This document shows, one piece after another, positions 1-5,024 of a stretch of DNA of 5,024 bases. The position numbers and the translations under genes are program-made. The notes beneath the pieces are model-generated. The model did no database searches. It saw nothing but the letters and a program-made list of their open reading frames with translations, and was not told the origin of the DNA. This DNA comes from Bacillota bacterium (GTDB lineage Bacteria; Bacillota; Clostridia; Christensenellales; Pumilibacteraceae), in contig WQZE01000102.1 in NCBI GenBank assembly GCA_009780875.1, positions 1 to 5,024 of the forward strand, in the 5' to 3' direction. Position 1 is the stretch's first letter. Each line of letters begins with the position of its first letter.

Positions 1-6
1 AAATGC

Positions 7-35
7 TTGCATTTTGTAGGATATTGTGGTATAAT
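7..35 (+). promoter_or_regulatory. Promoter of the tRNA-Met/tRNA-Glu operon
   Basis: A -35 box TTGCAT (7-12) and a perfect -10 box TATAAT (30-35) are separated by 17 bases, the optimal sigma-A/sigma-70 spacing. A TG dinucleotide one base upstream of the -10 (27-28) makes it an extended -10. The predicted transcription start is near position 42, about 44 bases before the first tRNA. The 11-mer TGTGGTATAAT (25-35) recurs exactly in the tig promoter at 438-448. Confidence 0.85.
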
Positions 36-85
36 AAGAGAGTTGTAATTTTTTGCAATGCAAATTTTTGATTGTATCAATTTGT

Positions 86-160
86 GGCGGTGTAGCTCAG
101 TGGCAGAGCATTCGGTTCATACCCGACAGGTCGGTAGTTCAACTCTACTCGCCGCTACCA
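86..160 (+). tRNA. tRNA-Met (anticodon CAT), elongator type
   Basis: The cloverleaf folds fully by eye. The acceptor stem is 86-92 with 150-156 (G1-U72 and one internal wobble), the D stem is 95-98 with 106-109, and the anticodon loop TTCATAC (116-122) has CAT at 118-120. The T stem is 133-137 with 145-149 around a TTCAACT loop, followed by discriminator A157 and an encoded CCA at 158-160. The body closely resembles the Bacillus elongator tRNA-Met (same acceptor stem and anticodon loop). It lacks the three G-C pairs in the anticodon stem typical of initiators, and the acceptor differs from tRNA-Ile2. The outermost anticodon-stem pair (T111 with C127) is a mismatch. It is the first gene of a two-tRNA operon; short reading frames crossing it are not genes. 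Confidence 0.96.
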
Positions 161-224
161 TTTGCCTTTTTTCAAACGGTCTTTCAAAAGATGGTCTGAG
201 ATTTTGCAAAACTGATAGAGACAA

Positions 225-299
225 GGCCCCATGGTCAAGCGGTCAAGACATCGCCCTTTCACGGCGGTAACAAGGGTTCGATTCCCTTTGGGGTCACCA
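225..299 (+). tRNA. tRNA-Glu (anticodon TTC)
   Basis: The acceptor stem is 225-231 with 289-295. The anticodon stem is 251-255 with 263-267 around loop CTTTCAC (256-262), giving anticodon TTC at 258-260, which reads GAA and GAG. The T arm contains the invariant GGTTCGATTCC core, the discriminator is A296, and CCA is encoded at 297-299. It lies 64 bases after tRNA-Met, with no terminator or promoter visible between them, and is followed at once by a terminator, so the two tRNAs most likely share one transcript from the promoter at 7-35. Confidence 0.97.
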
Positions 300-302
300 A
301 GC

Positions 303-329
303 AAAAACAACCGAGAGGTTGTTTTTTTT
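303..329 (+). terminator. Rho-independent terminator of the tRNA operon
   Basis: A 7-bp stem AACAACC (306-312) / GGTTGTT (317-323) with a GAGA tetraloop runs straight into an eight-T tract (322-329). The A-run at 303-307 can extend the stem by pairing with the T tract. It begins 4 bases after the tRNA-Glu CCA end and isolates the tRNA unit from tig. Confidence 0.92.
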
Positions 330-418
330 GTTTGCCAAGGTTTTTGGGCGTGGCAACAATAGACCTATTTGGATTGTACGGACAATTCAAAACAAGTGTG
401 CATACAAACCAATTTTGT

Positions 419-448
419 TTGACAAAAGTAGGGCAAGTGTGGTATAAT
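419..448 (+). promoter_or_regulatory. Promoter of tig, start site almost on the ATG
   Basis: A perfect -35 box TTGACA (419-424) and a perfect -10 box TATAAT (443-448) are 18 bases apart. An extended -10 TG lies at 440-441. With the last T of the -10 taken as position -7, transcription starts near 455, and the tig ATG begins at 457. This leaves no room for a ribosome binding site. The bases between tRNA terminator and this promoter (330-418) show no other feature. Confidence 0.85.
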
Positions 449-456
449 TTTGGAAT

Positions 457-1908
457 ATGAAGTATACGATAGAAAAGAAAAGTCCAATTTGTAAAATTAT
501 CTTTGAGTTGACCGTTGCTGAGTGGGAGACCGCACTAGAAGGGGCGTACCAAAAAACCAAGATGCAGTATGTGGTGAATGGGTTTAGACCAGGTTGTGCA
601 CCACGCAAAACGATTGAGGCAAAGTTTGGTGCAAGCACTTTTGTAGAAGATGCTTTTGATGTGGCTTTTCCTATACACTATGCAAAGGCACTGTCTGAGA
701 ACAAAGATATTGAGCCCGTTGAAACGCCTAGGCTAGAAGTGACCGATATTTCAGCCCAAGGGGTCAAATTTGCCGCAGAGTTTTATGTCAAGCCAAGCGT
801 GACACTGGGGCAGTACAAAGGGCTCAAAATTGAGAGTGCCAAAACTGAGGTCACAGACCAAGACATAGAGAACGAACTCAAAACGGCACAAGAGAGGGCA
901 TCTCGCAAAGTGGTTGTGCAGACCCCTATCAAAAAAGGAGACTTTGTCAACCTTGACTACAAGGGTTTGCTTGTGGGTGTTGCTTTTGCGGGCGGCACGG
1001 CACAAAATCAAGAATTGGAGATTGGTAGCAATACTTTTATTCCAGGATTTGAGGAGCAGTTGATTGGATTGATGGCGGGTGAGGAGAAACCCATCAATGT
1101 GACTTTTCCTACCGACTATCACTCTGAGCATCTTGCCGGCAAAGCGGTTGTTTTTGAATGCAAGATAAATGCCGTAATGGAAAAAAAGACTCCAAAATTG
1201 GATGATGAATTGGCAAAAGATGTGTCCTCGTTTGATACCTTGGCTGCTTACAAAAAAGACATCAAAGAAAAACTTGAAAAAGCAAATCAAGCCAATATGG
1301 AAAACGCCAATGTCAACAAACTTTTGGAGACCATTACAGGTAGTACCGTGGTGGATATCCCTCAATGTATGATAGAGGAGCAAGTAGACCAATATATTCA
1401 CGAATTTGAGCACCGTGTGGCACAAAGCGGACTCAAACTTGCGGACTATCTCAAATACACTGGCACCGATATGAAAGGCTTGCGTGAAATGCGTACAGAG
1501 GATGCCAACAAAACGGTCAAATTGCGTCTAGCCCTAGAAAAAATTGTGGACAACGAAAAACTTGAACCGCAAAAAGAGGAAGTGGACGAAAAACTCAAAA
1601 AGAGAGCCGAGATGAGAAAGGTGTCTTTTGAGGAGTACAAAAAAGGCGTGCAACAACAAGAGGTTGCCTTTGTGGTCAACGAACTCATTATGGACAAATT
1701 GATAGCGTGGCTCAAAGCCAACAATCAGTTTGTAGGTGGTGGCAAGCCAACAAGCAAAGCAAGTGACAAAGCAAATGCGTCCAAAGAGACTGCACCCAAA
1801 GCCCAACAAACAACAGCCACCAAAGAGGCAGTCCCCAAAGCGGCCAAGACGGCAACTGCCAAAGAACCCAAGCCGGCTGCCAAAAAACCAGCGACCACCA
1901 AAAAATAA
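457..1908 (+). CDS. tig: Trigger factor, ribosome-associated chaperone and peptidyl-prolyl isomerase
   Basis: This cytosolic chaperone docks at the ribosomal exit tunnel and shields nascent chains; its FKBP-type domain isomerises Xaa-Pro bonds. The 483 residues show the three expected domains: an N-terminal ribosome-binding domain (about 1-115) with the docking signature GFRPGCAP at 42-49, an FKBP domain (about 155-243) with the GSNTFIPGFEEQLIGL core near 190-204, and a helical C-terminal domain that includes conserved-looking ELAKDV at 251-256 and runs to about 424. The position of the signature (residue 42, close to its place in E. coli) fixes the ATG at 457. An added, low-complexity Lys/Ala/Thr/Pro tail (about 427-483, ending in TKK) makes it longer than the 432-residue E. 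coli protein. No Shine-Dalgarno sequence precedes the start. It heads an operon with clpP, 46 bases downstream. No TTA leucine codons were seen. Confidence 0.97.
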   Translation: MKYTIEKKSPICKIIFELTVAEWETALEGAYQKTKMQYVVNGFRPGCAPRKTIEAKFGASTFVEDAFDVAFPIHYAKALSENKDIEPVETPRLEVTDISAQGVKFAAEFYVKPSVTLGQYKGLKIESAKTEVTDQDIENELKTAQERASRKVVVQTPIKKGDFVNLDYKGLLVGVAFAGGTAQNQELEIGSNTFIPGFEEQLIGLMAGEEKPINVTFPTDYHSEHLAGKAVVFECKINAVMEKKTPKLDDELAKDVSSFDTLAAYKKDIKEKLEKANQANMENANVNKLLETITGSTVVDIPQCMIEEQVDQYIHEFEHRVAQSGLKLADYLKYTGTDMKGLREMRTEDANKTVKLRLALEKIVDNEKLEPQKEEVDEKLKKRAEMRKVSFEEYKKGVQQQEVAFVVNELIMDKLIAWLKANNQFVGGGKPTSKASDKANASKETAPKAQQTTATKEAVPKAAKTATAKEPKPAAKKPATTKK

Positions 1909-1939
1909 TGTGTCAAGAGTAATAAGACCGGTGTGTATT

Positions 1940-1943
1940 GGAG
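1940..1943 (+). promoter_or_regulatory. Ribosome binding site of clpP
   Basis: GGAG lies 11 bases before the clpP ATG (1955), slightly long spacing but the best complement to the anti-Shine-Dalgarno sequence here. No promoter with both boxes is apparent in the 46-base gap after tig, which favours co-transcription. Confidence 0.65.
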
Positions 1944-1954
1944 ATAATTGATTT

Positions 1955-2572
1955 ATGAACAAACAAGATATTTTTGGCAAAGTGCAAAACACGCTTGTAC
2001 CAATGGTGGTGGAACAAACCAATAGAGGGGAGCGTTCTTATGATATTTATAGTAGACTGCTAGAAGACCGCATTATTTTTTTGAATGGTGAGGTCAATGA
2101 TGTGTCTGCAAACTTGGTGATTTCGCAATTGATATATCTAGAAGGCAAAGATAGCAACAAAGACATTTTGTTGTATATCAACAGCCCCGGCGGCTCTGTG
2201 TCTGCGGGTATGGGTATTTATGATACGATGCACTATATCAAACCGGATGTCAACACCATTTGCGTTGGGTTGGCTGCAAGTATGGGTGCGTTTTTGTTGG
2301 CTGGCGGTGCCAAAGGCAAAAGAGCCTGCTTGCCAAATAGCGAGGTGATGATTCACCAACCTTTGGGTGGAGCACAGGGGCAAGCCAGTGATATTGCCAT
2401 CGTTGCAGAGCACATTCTCAAAACCAAAAAACGCCTCAACAAACTTTTGTCAGAAAACACGGGTCAAACGCTTGACCGCATTGAAAAAGATGTGGACAGA
2501 GACTACTATATGAGTGCCCAAGAAGCCCTCAAATACGGTTTGATAGACAAGATATACTCCAAAAGAGACTAG
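1955..2572 (+). CDS. clpP: ATP-dependent Clp protease proteolytic subunit ClpP
   Basis: ClpP is a self-compartmentalised serine protease (family S14) whose double heptameric barrel degrades proteins fed to it by a AAA+ unfoldase such as ClpX or ClpC. The 205-residue length is normal. The catalytic triad is visible: Ser109 in GLAASMGAF, His134 in VMIHQPLGG and Asp183 in DRDYYMSA. The spacings, 25 and 49 residues, equal those in E. coli ClpP. The INSPGGSVSAG oxyanion-loop motif (76-85) and the QASDI helix start are also present. The N-terminal segment LVPMVVEQTNRGERSYDIYSRLL is typical and supports the ATG at 1955. It is the second gene after tig. clpX does not follow, so the unfoldase partner must be encoded elsewhere. 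Confidence 0.98.
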   Translation: MNKQDIFGKVQNTLVPMVVEQTNRGERSYDIYSRLLEDRIIFLNGEVNDVSANLVISQLIYLEGKDSNKDILLYINSPGGSVSAGMGIYDTMHYIKPDVNTICVGLAASMGAFLLAGGAKGKRACLPNSEVMIHQPLGGAQGQASDIAIVAEHILKTKKRLNKLLSENTGQTLDRIEKDVDRDYYMSAQEALKYGLIDKIYSKRD

Positions 2573-2659
2573 ATTTATTTTCATTGCTTATTTTCCCTAG
2601 TGCTGTTGCATTCGTTGCATAACAAAACAATGATTGTCTTTTTGTGACAGCACGCATAC

Positions 2660-2734
2660 GCACAATTAACTCAGTGGGAGAGTGTCTCCTTGACGTGGAG
2701 AGAGCCAGGGGTTCGAATCCCTTATTGTGCACCA
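2660..2734 (+). tRNA. tRNA-Val (anticodon GAC)
   Basis: The acceptor stem is seven perfect pairs (2660-2666 with 2724-2730). The D stem is 2669-2672 with 2680-2683. The anticodon stem is 2685-2689 with 2697-2701 around loop TTGACGT, with GAC at 2692-2694, reading GUC and GUU. The T arm is 2707-2723 with loop TTCGAAT, the discriminator is A2731 and CCA is encoded at 2732-2734. It starts 87 bases after clpP. No convincing promoter with two good boxes is visible in that gap and no strong terminator either, so read-through from the tig-clpP transcript is possible. It borders the AT-rich accessory gene downstream. Confidence 0.97.
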
Positions 2735-2740
2735 AACCAA

Positions 2741-2796
2741 AACACCACTACCTATTGTGTTTTTACTGTTTGAACACAATAGATAGTGGTGTTTTT
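2741..2796 (+). terminator. Long hairpin terminator after tRNA-Val
   Basis: A 20-position stem (2741-2761 with 2773-2793) is perfect except for one C-A mismatch (2751/2783) and encloses an 11-base loop. It begins 6 bases after the CCA end and finishes in a T run (2792-2796). The A-rich left flank means it might also act weakly on the other strand. The stem is unusually long for a simple intrinsic terminator. Confidence 0.85.
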
Positions 2797-2871
2797 GCAA
2801 TGGGAAATTTAATTCCAGGCAATCACCCCAAACTTGCGGCGTGGGGATACATACAGAAAATTCATAGTGTA

Positions 2872-2900
2872 TTGTTTTGTTGTGTGTTTAAGGGTATAAT
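2872..2900 (+). promoter_or_regulatory. Promoter-like element overlapping the start of the unknown gene
   Basis: TTGTTT (2872-2877) and a perfect TATAAT (2895-2900) are 17 bases apart, a good sigma-A pattern. However, only two bases separate the -10 from the ATG at 2903, so a standard start site (near 2907) would fall inside the coding sequence. It could be a true promoter serving a shorter product, or a chance match in AT-rich DNA. Confidence 0.4.
2890..2894 (+). promoter_or_regulatory. Probable ribosome binding site of the unknown gene
   Basis: AAGGG lies 8 bases before the ATG at 2903, good spacing for a Shine-Dalgarno interaction. It sits immediately upstream of the TATAAT box at 2895-2900. 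Use of this site needs a transcript starting further upstream, for which I see no clear promoter in 2797-2871. Confidence 0.5.
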
Positions 2901-2902
2901 GA

Positions 2903-4579
2903 ATGATAGATGCGACAAATATAGGTGAGGATGCATTTTCAGTAGAGTTTTATAATCGTGTAAATAGATTATACAAACAATTAAAGTCTTGTGATCATGC
3001 GTTAATGAATACTGAAAGTGTAATTGACGATGACAATGAAAAGATTTACTCAGCATATTTGTTTAGTATCTCATCTTATGGGTTAAGTTTTATTAGCAAT
3101 ATATATATGAGCAAATATCTTTCTGTGATTGCTATGATGGATATTAGATGCTTGATAGAGAATATAGCACTTTACTATCATTTTTTAAATGGAGAGATAG
3201 ATAAAGATGGTATAGCATTGTTCAAGTTGCAACCGTATTTGTTAGAGTATAAGATTTATAAAAAATATAAATGCTTTGACTTTATGTTTCCAAATGATAT
3301 GAAACAAAAGTACCTTGAAGCAAAGAAAAACTATAAAGGAAAGTTGACACTAGATGCACAAACTCTTGCAAAACTACTAAAATCACAAATACCTTTTGTC
3401 GGAGAAAGGGAAACATTTAGTGGAATTATAGAAAAAACGCTTAGTAAAACGGCGGACAACTTATATCGGCAACTATCTATTCTAATACACCCCCACGATG
3501 GTCGGTCGTTGTTTGAGCGTAGGCTTTGTGAAGAGGGTATAGAAAACAATCCGTTTGTGTTGTTTGCGTTGGAAAAACTAGAAATAATTTTTGAAGGTCT
3601 TCCAAAAGGAAATGAAATACAATTTGGGCTGGATGAAGAGCGGTTACATTATTTAGAATTGTCAAATGCGTACATCATGCAAGGCATTATAGAGAAACTC
3701 AATGAGTTAATTAAAGACATAGTGGTTGTTGCACATAATAAAGGGCTCCTATGCTTAGCAAGTCTTCTGCATAAAATAAGAGACATAAATTGGAATTATT
3801 TTTGGTATGCTGTGTTTGGTTATACTGAGCAGGGTATCATTAAGTGGAAAGTGGTTGTAGAGCATTTTGCAATGATTGATTATTTTCTGGATAATCCATA
3901 CTATTTGGGAGAAAATAGGTTGGGTTATTGGCATACTGATATTGTCAATCAAAATATATATGGACAAGATATTTCAATGGACTATAAAAACAAGTGTTAT
4001 GAAGAATATCAACGGCTAAGCAATGGTGGTGCAAGTAGGGGAATTTTTGACAAACAGTTTGGAGAGACGCTTGGATTTTTAGTGGATAAGGCTGGAAATG
4101 TGCCATCAATAAATCAACTAGCAAAAGGATTCTTGGATAAAGTATCTAAGGTGATTGATGGCGGAATAAAAAAAGTTGTTATGCCTACATTAGATGCCGT
4201 GAATTGTCAGCAAGAATTGGAAGGGTTAAAGTCAAGTCTAGCATTTGGAGAAATGGAAACAAGGGAACTTCCGCTCAACAAATATTTGCGGATGTTGTAT
4301 GAAGAAAGTCAAATAATGTCTCACGCAACAGGGTATTTGTATTTTGCAAATACTGGTGTATGGATGGAGGGAATGGGTTTGGGTCACTATATTTGTTTAT
4401 TTACGCAATATATTTTTGGTAGATTGTTGGAGTTGTTTAACACGGCAGAAATGAAAACTAAGTTGAATGGCAAAACATTTGTAAATCTCGTTAGGAATAG
4501 ATTGCGAGATTTTGTGCAATTGTCCGATTTATATCGTGATAAGTTAAAGCAGCCAAAAGAATGGAAACCGAATTTATAG
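2903..4579 (+). CDS. Unknown 558-residue helical protein, possibly DUF5677-like, two-lobed
   Basis: I do not recognise this gene with certainty. An in-frame TGA ends right before the ATG, so no longer start exists. No signal peptide or clear membrane helix is seen; the protein looks soluble and mostly helical. The N-half carries a helix with IRCLIENIALYYHF (81-94, Arg82 and Glu86), then YRQLSILIHPHDG (188-200, His196/His198) and a closing hydrophobic helix (219-231). The C-half has a comparable series: WKVVVEHFAMIDYFLDN (315-331), YEESQIMSHATG (466-477, His474) and a closing helix (496-512). The order R-x3-E helix, then Tyr...His-Pro/Ala turn, then helix recalls DUF5677-type proteins, of unknown biochemical role; this is inference from memory of the family. 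The gene is AT-rich and has at least fifteen TTA codons, whereas tig and clpP have none, which suggests acquired cargo. It stands alone between the tRNA-Val terminator and a convergent gene. Confidence 0.85.
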   Translation: MIDATNIGEDAFSVEFYNRVNRLYKQLKSCDHALMNTESVIDDDNEKIYSAYLFSISSYGLSFISNIYMSKYLSVIAMMDIRCLIENIALYYHFLNGEIDKDGIALFKLQPYLLEYKIYKKYKCFDFMFPNDMKQKYLEAKKNYKGKLTLDAQTLAKLLKSQIPFVGERETFSGIIEKTLSKTADNLYRQLSILIHPHDGRSLFERRLCEEGIENNPFVLFALEKLEIIFEGLPKGNEIQFGLDEERLHYLELSNAYIMQGIIEKLNELIKDIVVVAHNKGLLCLASLLHKIRDINWNYFWYAVFGYTEQGIIKWKVVVEHFAMIDYFLDNPYYLGENRLGYWHTDIVNQNIYGQDISMDYKNKCYEEYQRLSNGGASRGIFDKQFGETLGFLVDKAGNVPSINQLAKGFLDKVSKVIDGGIKKVVMPTLDAVNCQQELEGLKSSLAFGEMETRELPLNKYLRMLYEESQIMSHATGYLYFANTGVWMEGMGLGHYICLFTQYIFGRLLELFNTAEMKTKLNGKTFVNLVRNRLRDFVQLSDLYRDKLKQPKEWKPNL

Positions 4580-4657
4580 AGTGTTGAACATATGTATTTC
4601 ATAGAACAGGTTGTTTGATAGGCTACGCAAATGATTAGGGTTGTTTGTTAAAAGCAT

Positions 4658-4684
4658 CCCCCTTGTGCCGTAAGCACAAGGGGG
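4658..4684 (-). terminator. Strong hairpin between convergent genes, likely terminator of the minus-strand gene
   Basis: A perfect 11-bp stem CCCCCTTGTGC / GCACAAGGGGG closes a 5-base loop (4669-4673). Read on the minus strand it starts 5 bases after the stop codon of the leftward gene and is followed after ATGC by TTTT, which fits an intrinsic terminator with an imperfect T tract. On the plus strand no T run follows, but the stem is 78 bases after the unknown gene and may still block read-through or protect its mRNA 3' end. The stretch 4580-4657 holds nothing else recognisable. Confidence 0.7.
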
Positions 4685-4689
4685 AGATG

Positions 4690-5024
4690 TCAAATATTCT
4701 CATTGAGTTCTTTGAGTTTTTGGTGATAGACATCCAGTTCAATAAAGCCTTGTTCGTAGTAGTGTTTGAGGCGTTTGTAGCGGGCTAGGTATTGGGCTTT
4801 GACTGGGTCGGTGGTTTCGTTGGGGGTGGTGGCTGGGGTGGTTTGTGGGTTGAGGGGTTTGGGTGGGGCTTTGGGTTGTATGTTTTGGGGTGGTGTGCTT
4901 GCTTGCAAAATGTCGTGAAGTGTGGGGGTTGGAGCAACAAATTGTAAGCGAGGGCGTATGGTCAATTTTTTGGGCATTGCAAAGACCGCTGTCACAAAGT
5001 TGACGCACGCCAACACCAAAAGTA
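4690..5024 (-). CDS. Partial membrane-anchored protein with C-terminal SHOCT-like domain
   Basis: The frame is open to the window edge, so the N-terminus is missing; the first codon that could be called a start (TTG at 5019) lies in a hydrophobic run and is probably internal. The visible part has a membrane-type segment LLVLACVNFVTAVFA (codons 5022-4978), a basic flank MPKKLTIRPRL, a linker rich in Pro, Thr and Gln (about 4935-4805), and a terminal helix pair YKRLKHYYEQGFIELDVYHQKLKEL (4779-4705). The last matches the SHOCT pattern (helix, turn with Gly-Phe-Ile, Asp/Glu-x-Tyr/Phe helix), a short C-terminal oligomerisation-type module found on many bacterial membrane proteins. An ATG at 4977 has no ribosome binding site upstream, so I prefer the longer reading. 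Leucine codons (CTC, TTG) are like those of tig and clpP. The gene converges on the unknown gene. SHOCT assignment is by pattern only; the full protein's role is not known. Confidence 0.75.
   Translation of the reverse strand, partial: LLVLACVNFVTAVFAMPKKLTIRPRLQFVAPTPTLHDILQASTPPQNIQPKAPPKPLNPQTTPATTPNETTDPVKAQYLARYKRLKHYYEQGFIELDVYHQKLKELNENI
4822..4874 (+). other. G-run cluster with G-quadruplex potential in the linker-coding DNA
   Basis: The plus strand carries eight-plus spaced G runs here. Four of them at 4847-4849, 4854-4857, 4861-4863 and 4865-4868 have loops of 4, 3 and 1 bases and meet the canonical G3+N1-7 rule. They lie on the template strand of the minus-strand gene and encode its Pro-rich linker, so they may simply result from CCN proline codons. 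Confidence 0.5.

Noticed and set aside
58..270. A 70-codon plus-strand reading frame across the tRNA region
   Set aside because: It runs through tRNA-Met and into tRNA-Glu, has no ribosome binding site and no protein-like composition.
751..1425. A 224-codon minus-strand frame opposite tig
   Set aside because: It lies wholly antisense to a certain gene, is rich in Cys, His and Phe as expected of a complementary shadow, and has no start signals.
1534..2022. A 162-codon minus-strand frame with Gly/Phe/Leu repeats opposite the tig tail
   Set aside because: The repeats are the complement of the Lys/Ala-rich tail codons; it overlaps the tig end and the clpP start.
2606..2634. TTGCAT with a possible -10 (AATGAT) as a tRNA-Val promoter
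   Set aside because: The -10 match is poor and the spacing was chosen to fit; not enough to support a promoter.
2624..2643. Weak hairpin ACAA-TGA-TTGT followed by T-rich DNA as a clpP terminator
   Set aside because: Only four A/T-rich pairs with a bulge before the T run; too unstable to call.
2826..2846. CCCCA / TGGGG inverted repeat before the unknown gene
   Set aside because: Five base pairs around an 11-base loop, no T run or known operator pattern; likely chance.
2660..4690. Possible integrated island with a tRNA-Val attachment duplication
   Set aside because: I looked for a copy of the tRNA-Val 3' end downstream of the unknown gene and found none within the window, and there is no integrase gene; the acquisition idea rests on codon use only.

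Overview
The window looks like a chromosomal segment of a low-to-moderate-GC Bacillota-type bacterium, possibly an uncultured gut Clostridia. The evidence is the tRNA-Met body, which closely resembles the Bacillus elongator tRNA-Met, the tig-clpP pair, sigma-A type promoters with extended -10 elements, and standard stop codon use. The lineage is an inference; no species is recognised.

Layout: positions 1-330 hold a small tRNA operon (strong extended -10 promoter, tRNA-Met(CAT), tRNA-Glu(TTC), rho-independent terminator). From about 419 a second strong promoter drives tig (trigger factor, 457-1908), followed after 46 bases by clpP (1955-2572). The two encode a ribosome-bound folding chaperone and the proteolytic core of the Clp protease, a common protein-quality-control pairing. 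clpX, which often follows clpP, is not present here. Next comes tRNA-Val(GAC) (2660-2734) with a long hairpin terminator. Then a 558-codon gene (2903-4579) of unknown function, AT-rich and with different codon use, sits as apparent accessory cargo. The window ends with a convergent minus-strand gene, cut by the window edge, encoding a membrane segment, a Pro-rich linker and a SHOCT-like C-terminal helix pair. A strong hairpin lies between the two convergent genes.

Points of most interest: (1) the tig promoter places the predicted transcription start about 2 bases before the ATG, so trigger factor is probably translated from a leaderless or nearly leaderless mRNA; (2) the unknown 558-residue protein seems to consist of two related all-helical halves, each with a conserved-looking His after a Tyr-rich helix, distantly like DUF5677-type proteins, and it uses TTA leucine codons that are absent from tig and clpP; (3) the start region of that gene superimposes a perfect -10 box on the ribosome binding site and start codon, so both cannot serve the same ATG. 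No CRISPR array, insertion sequence or recognisable complete defence system is visible.
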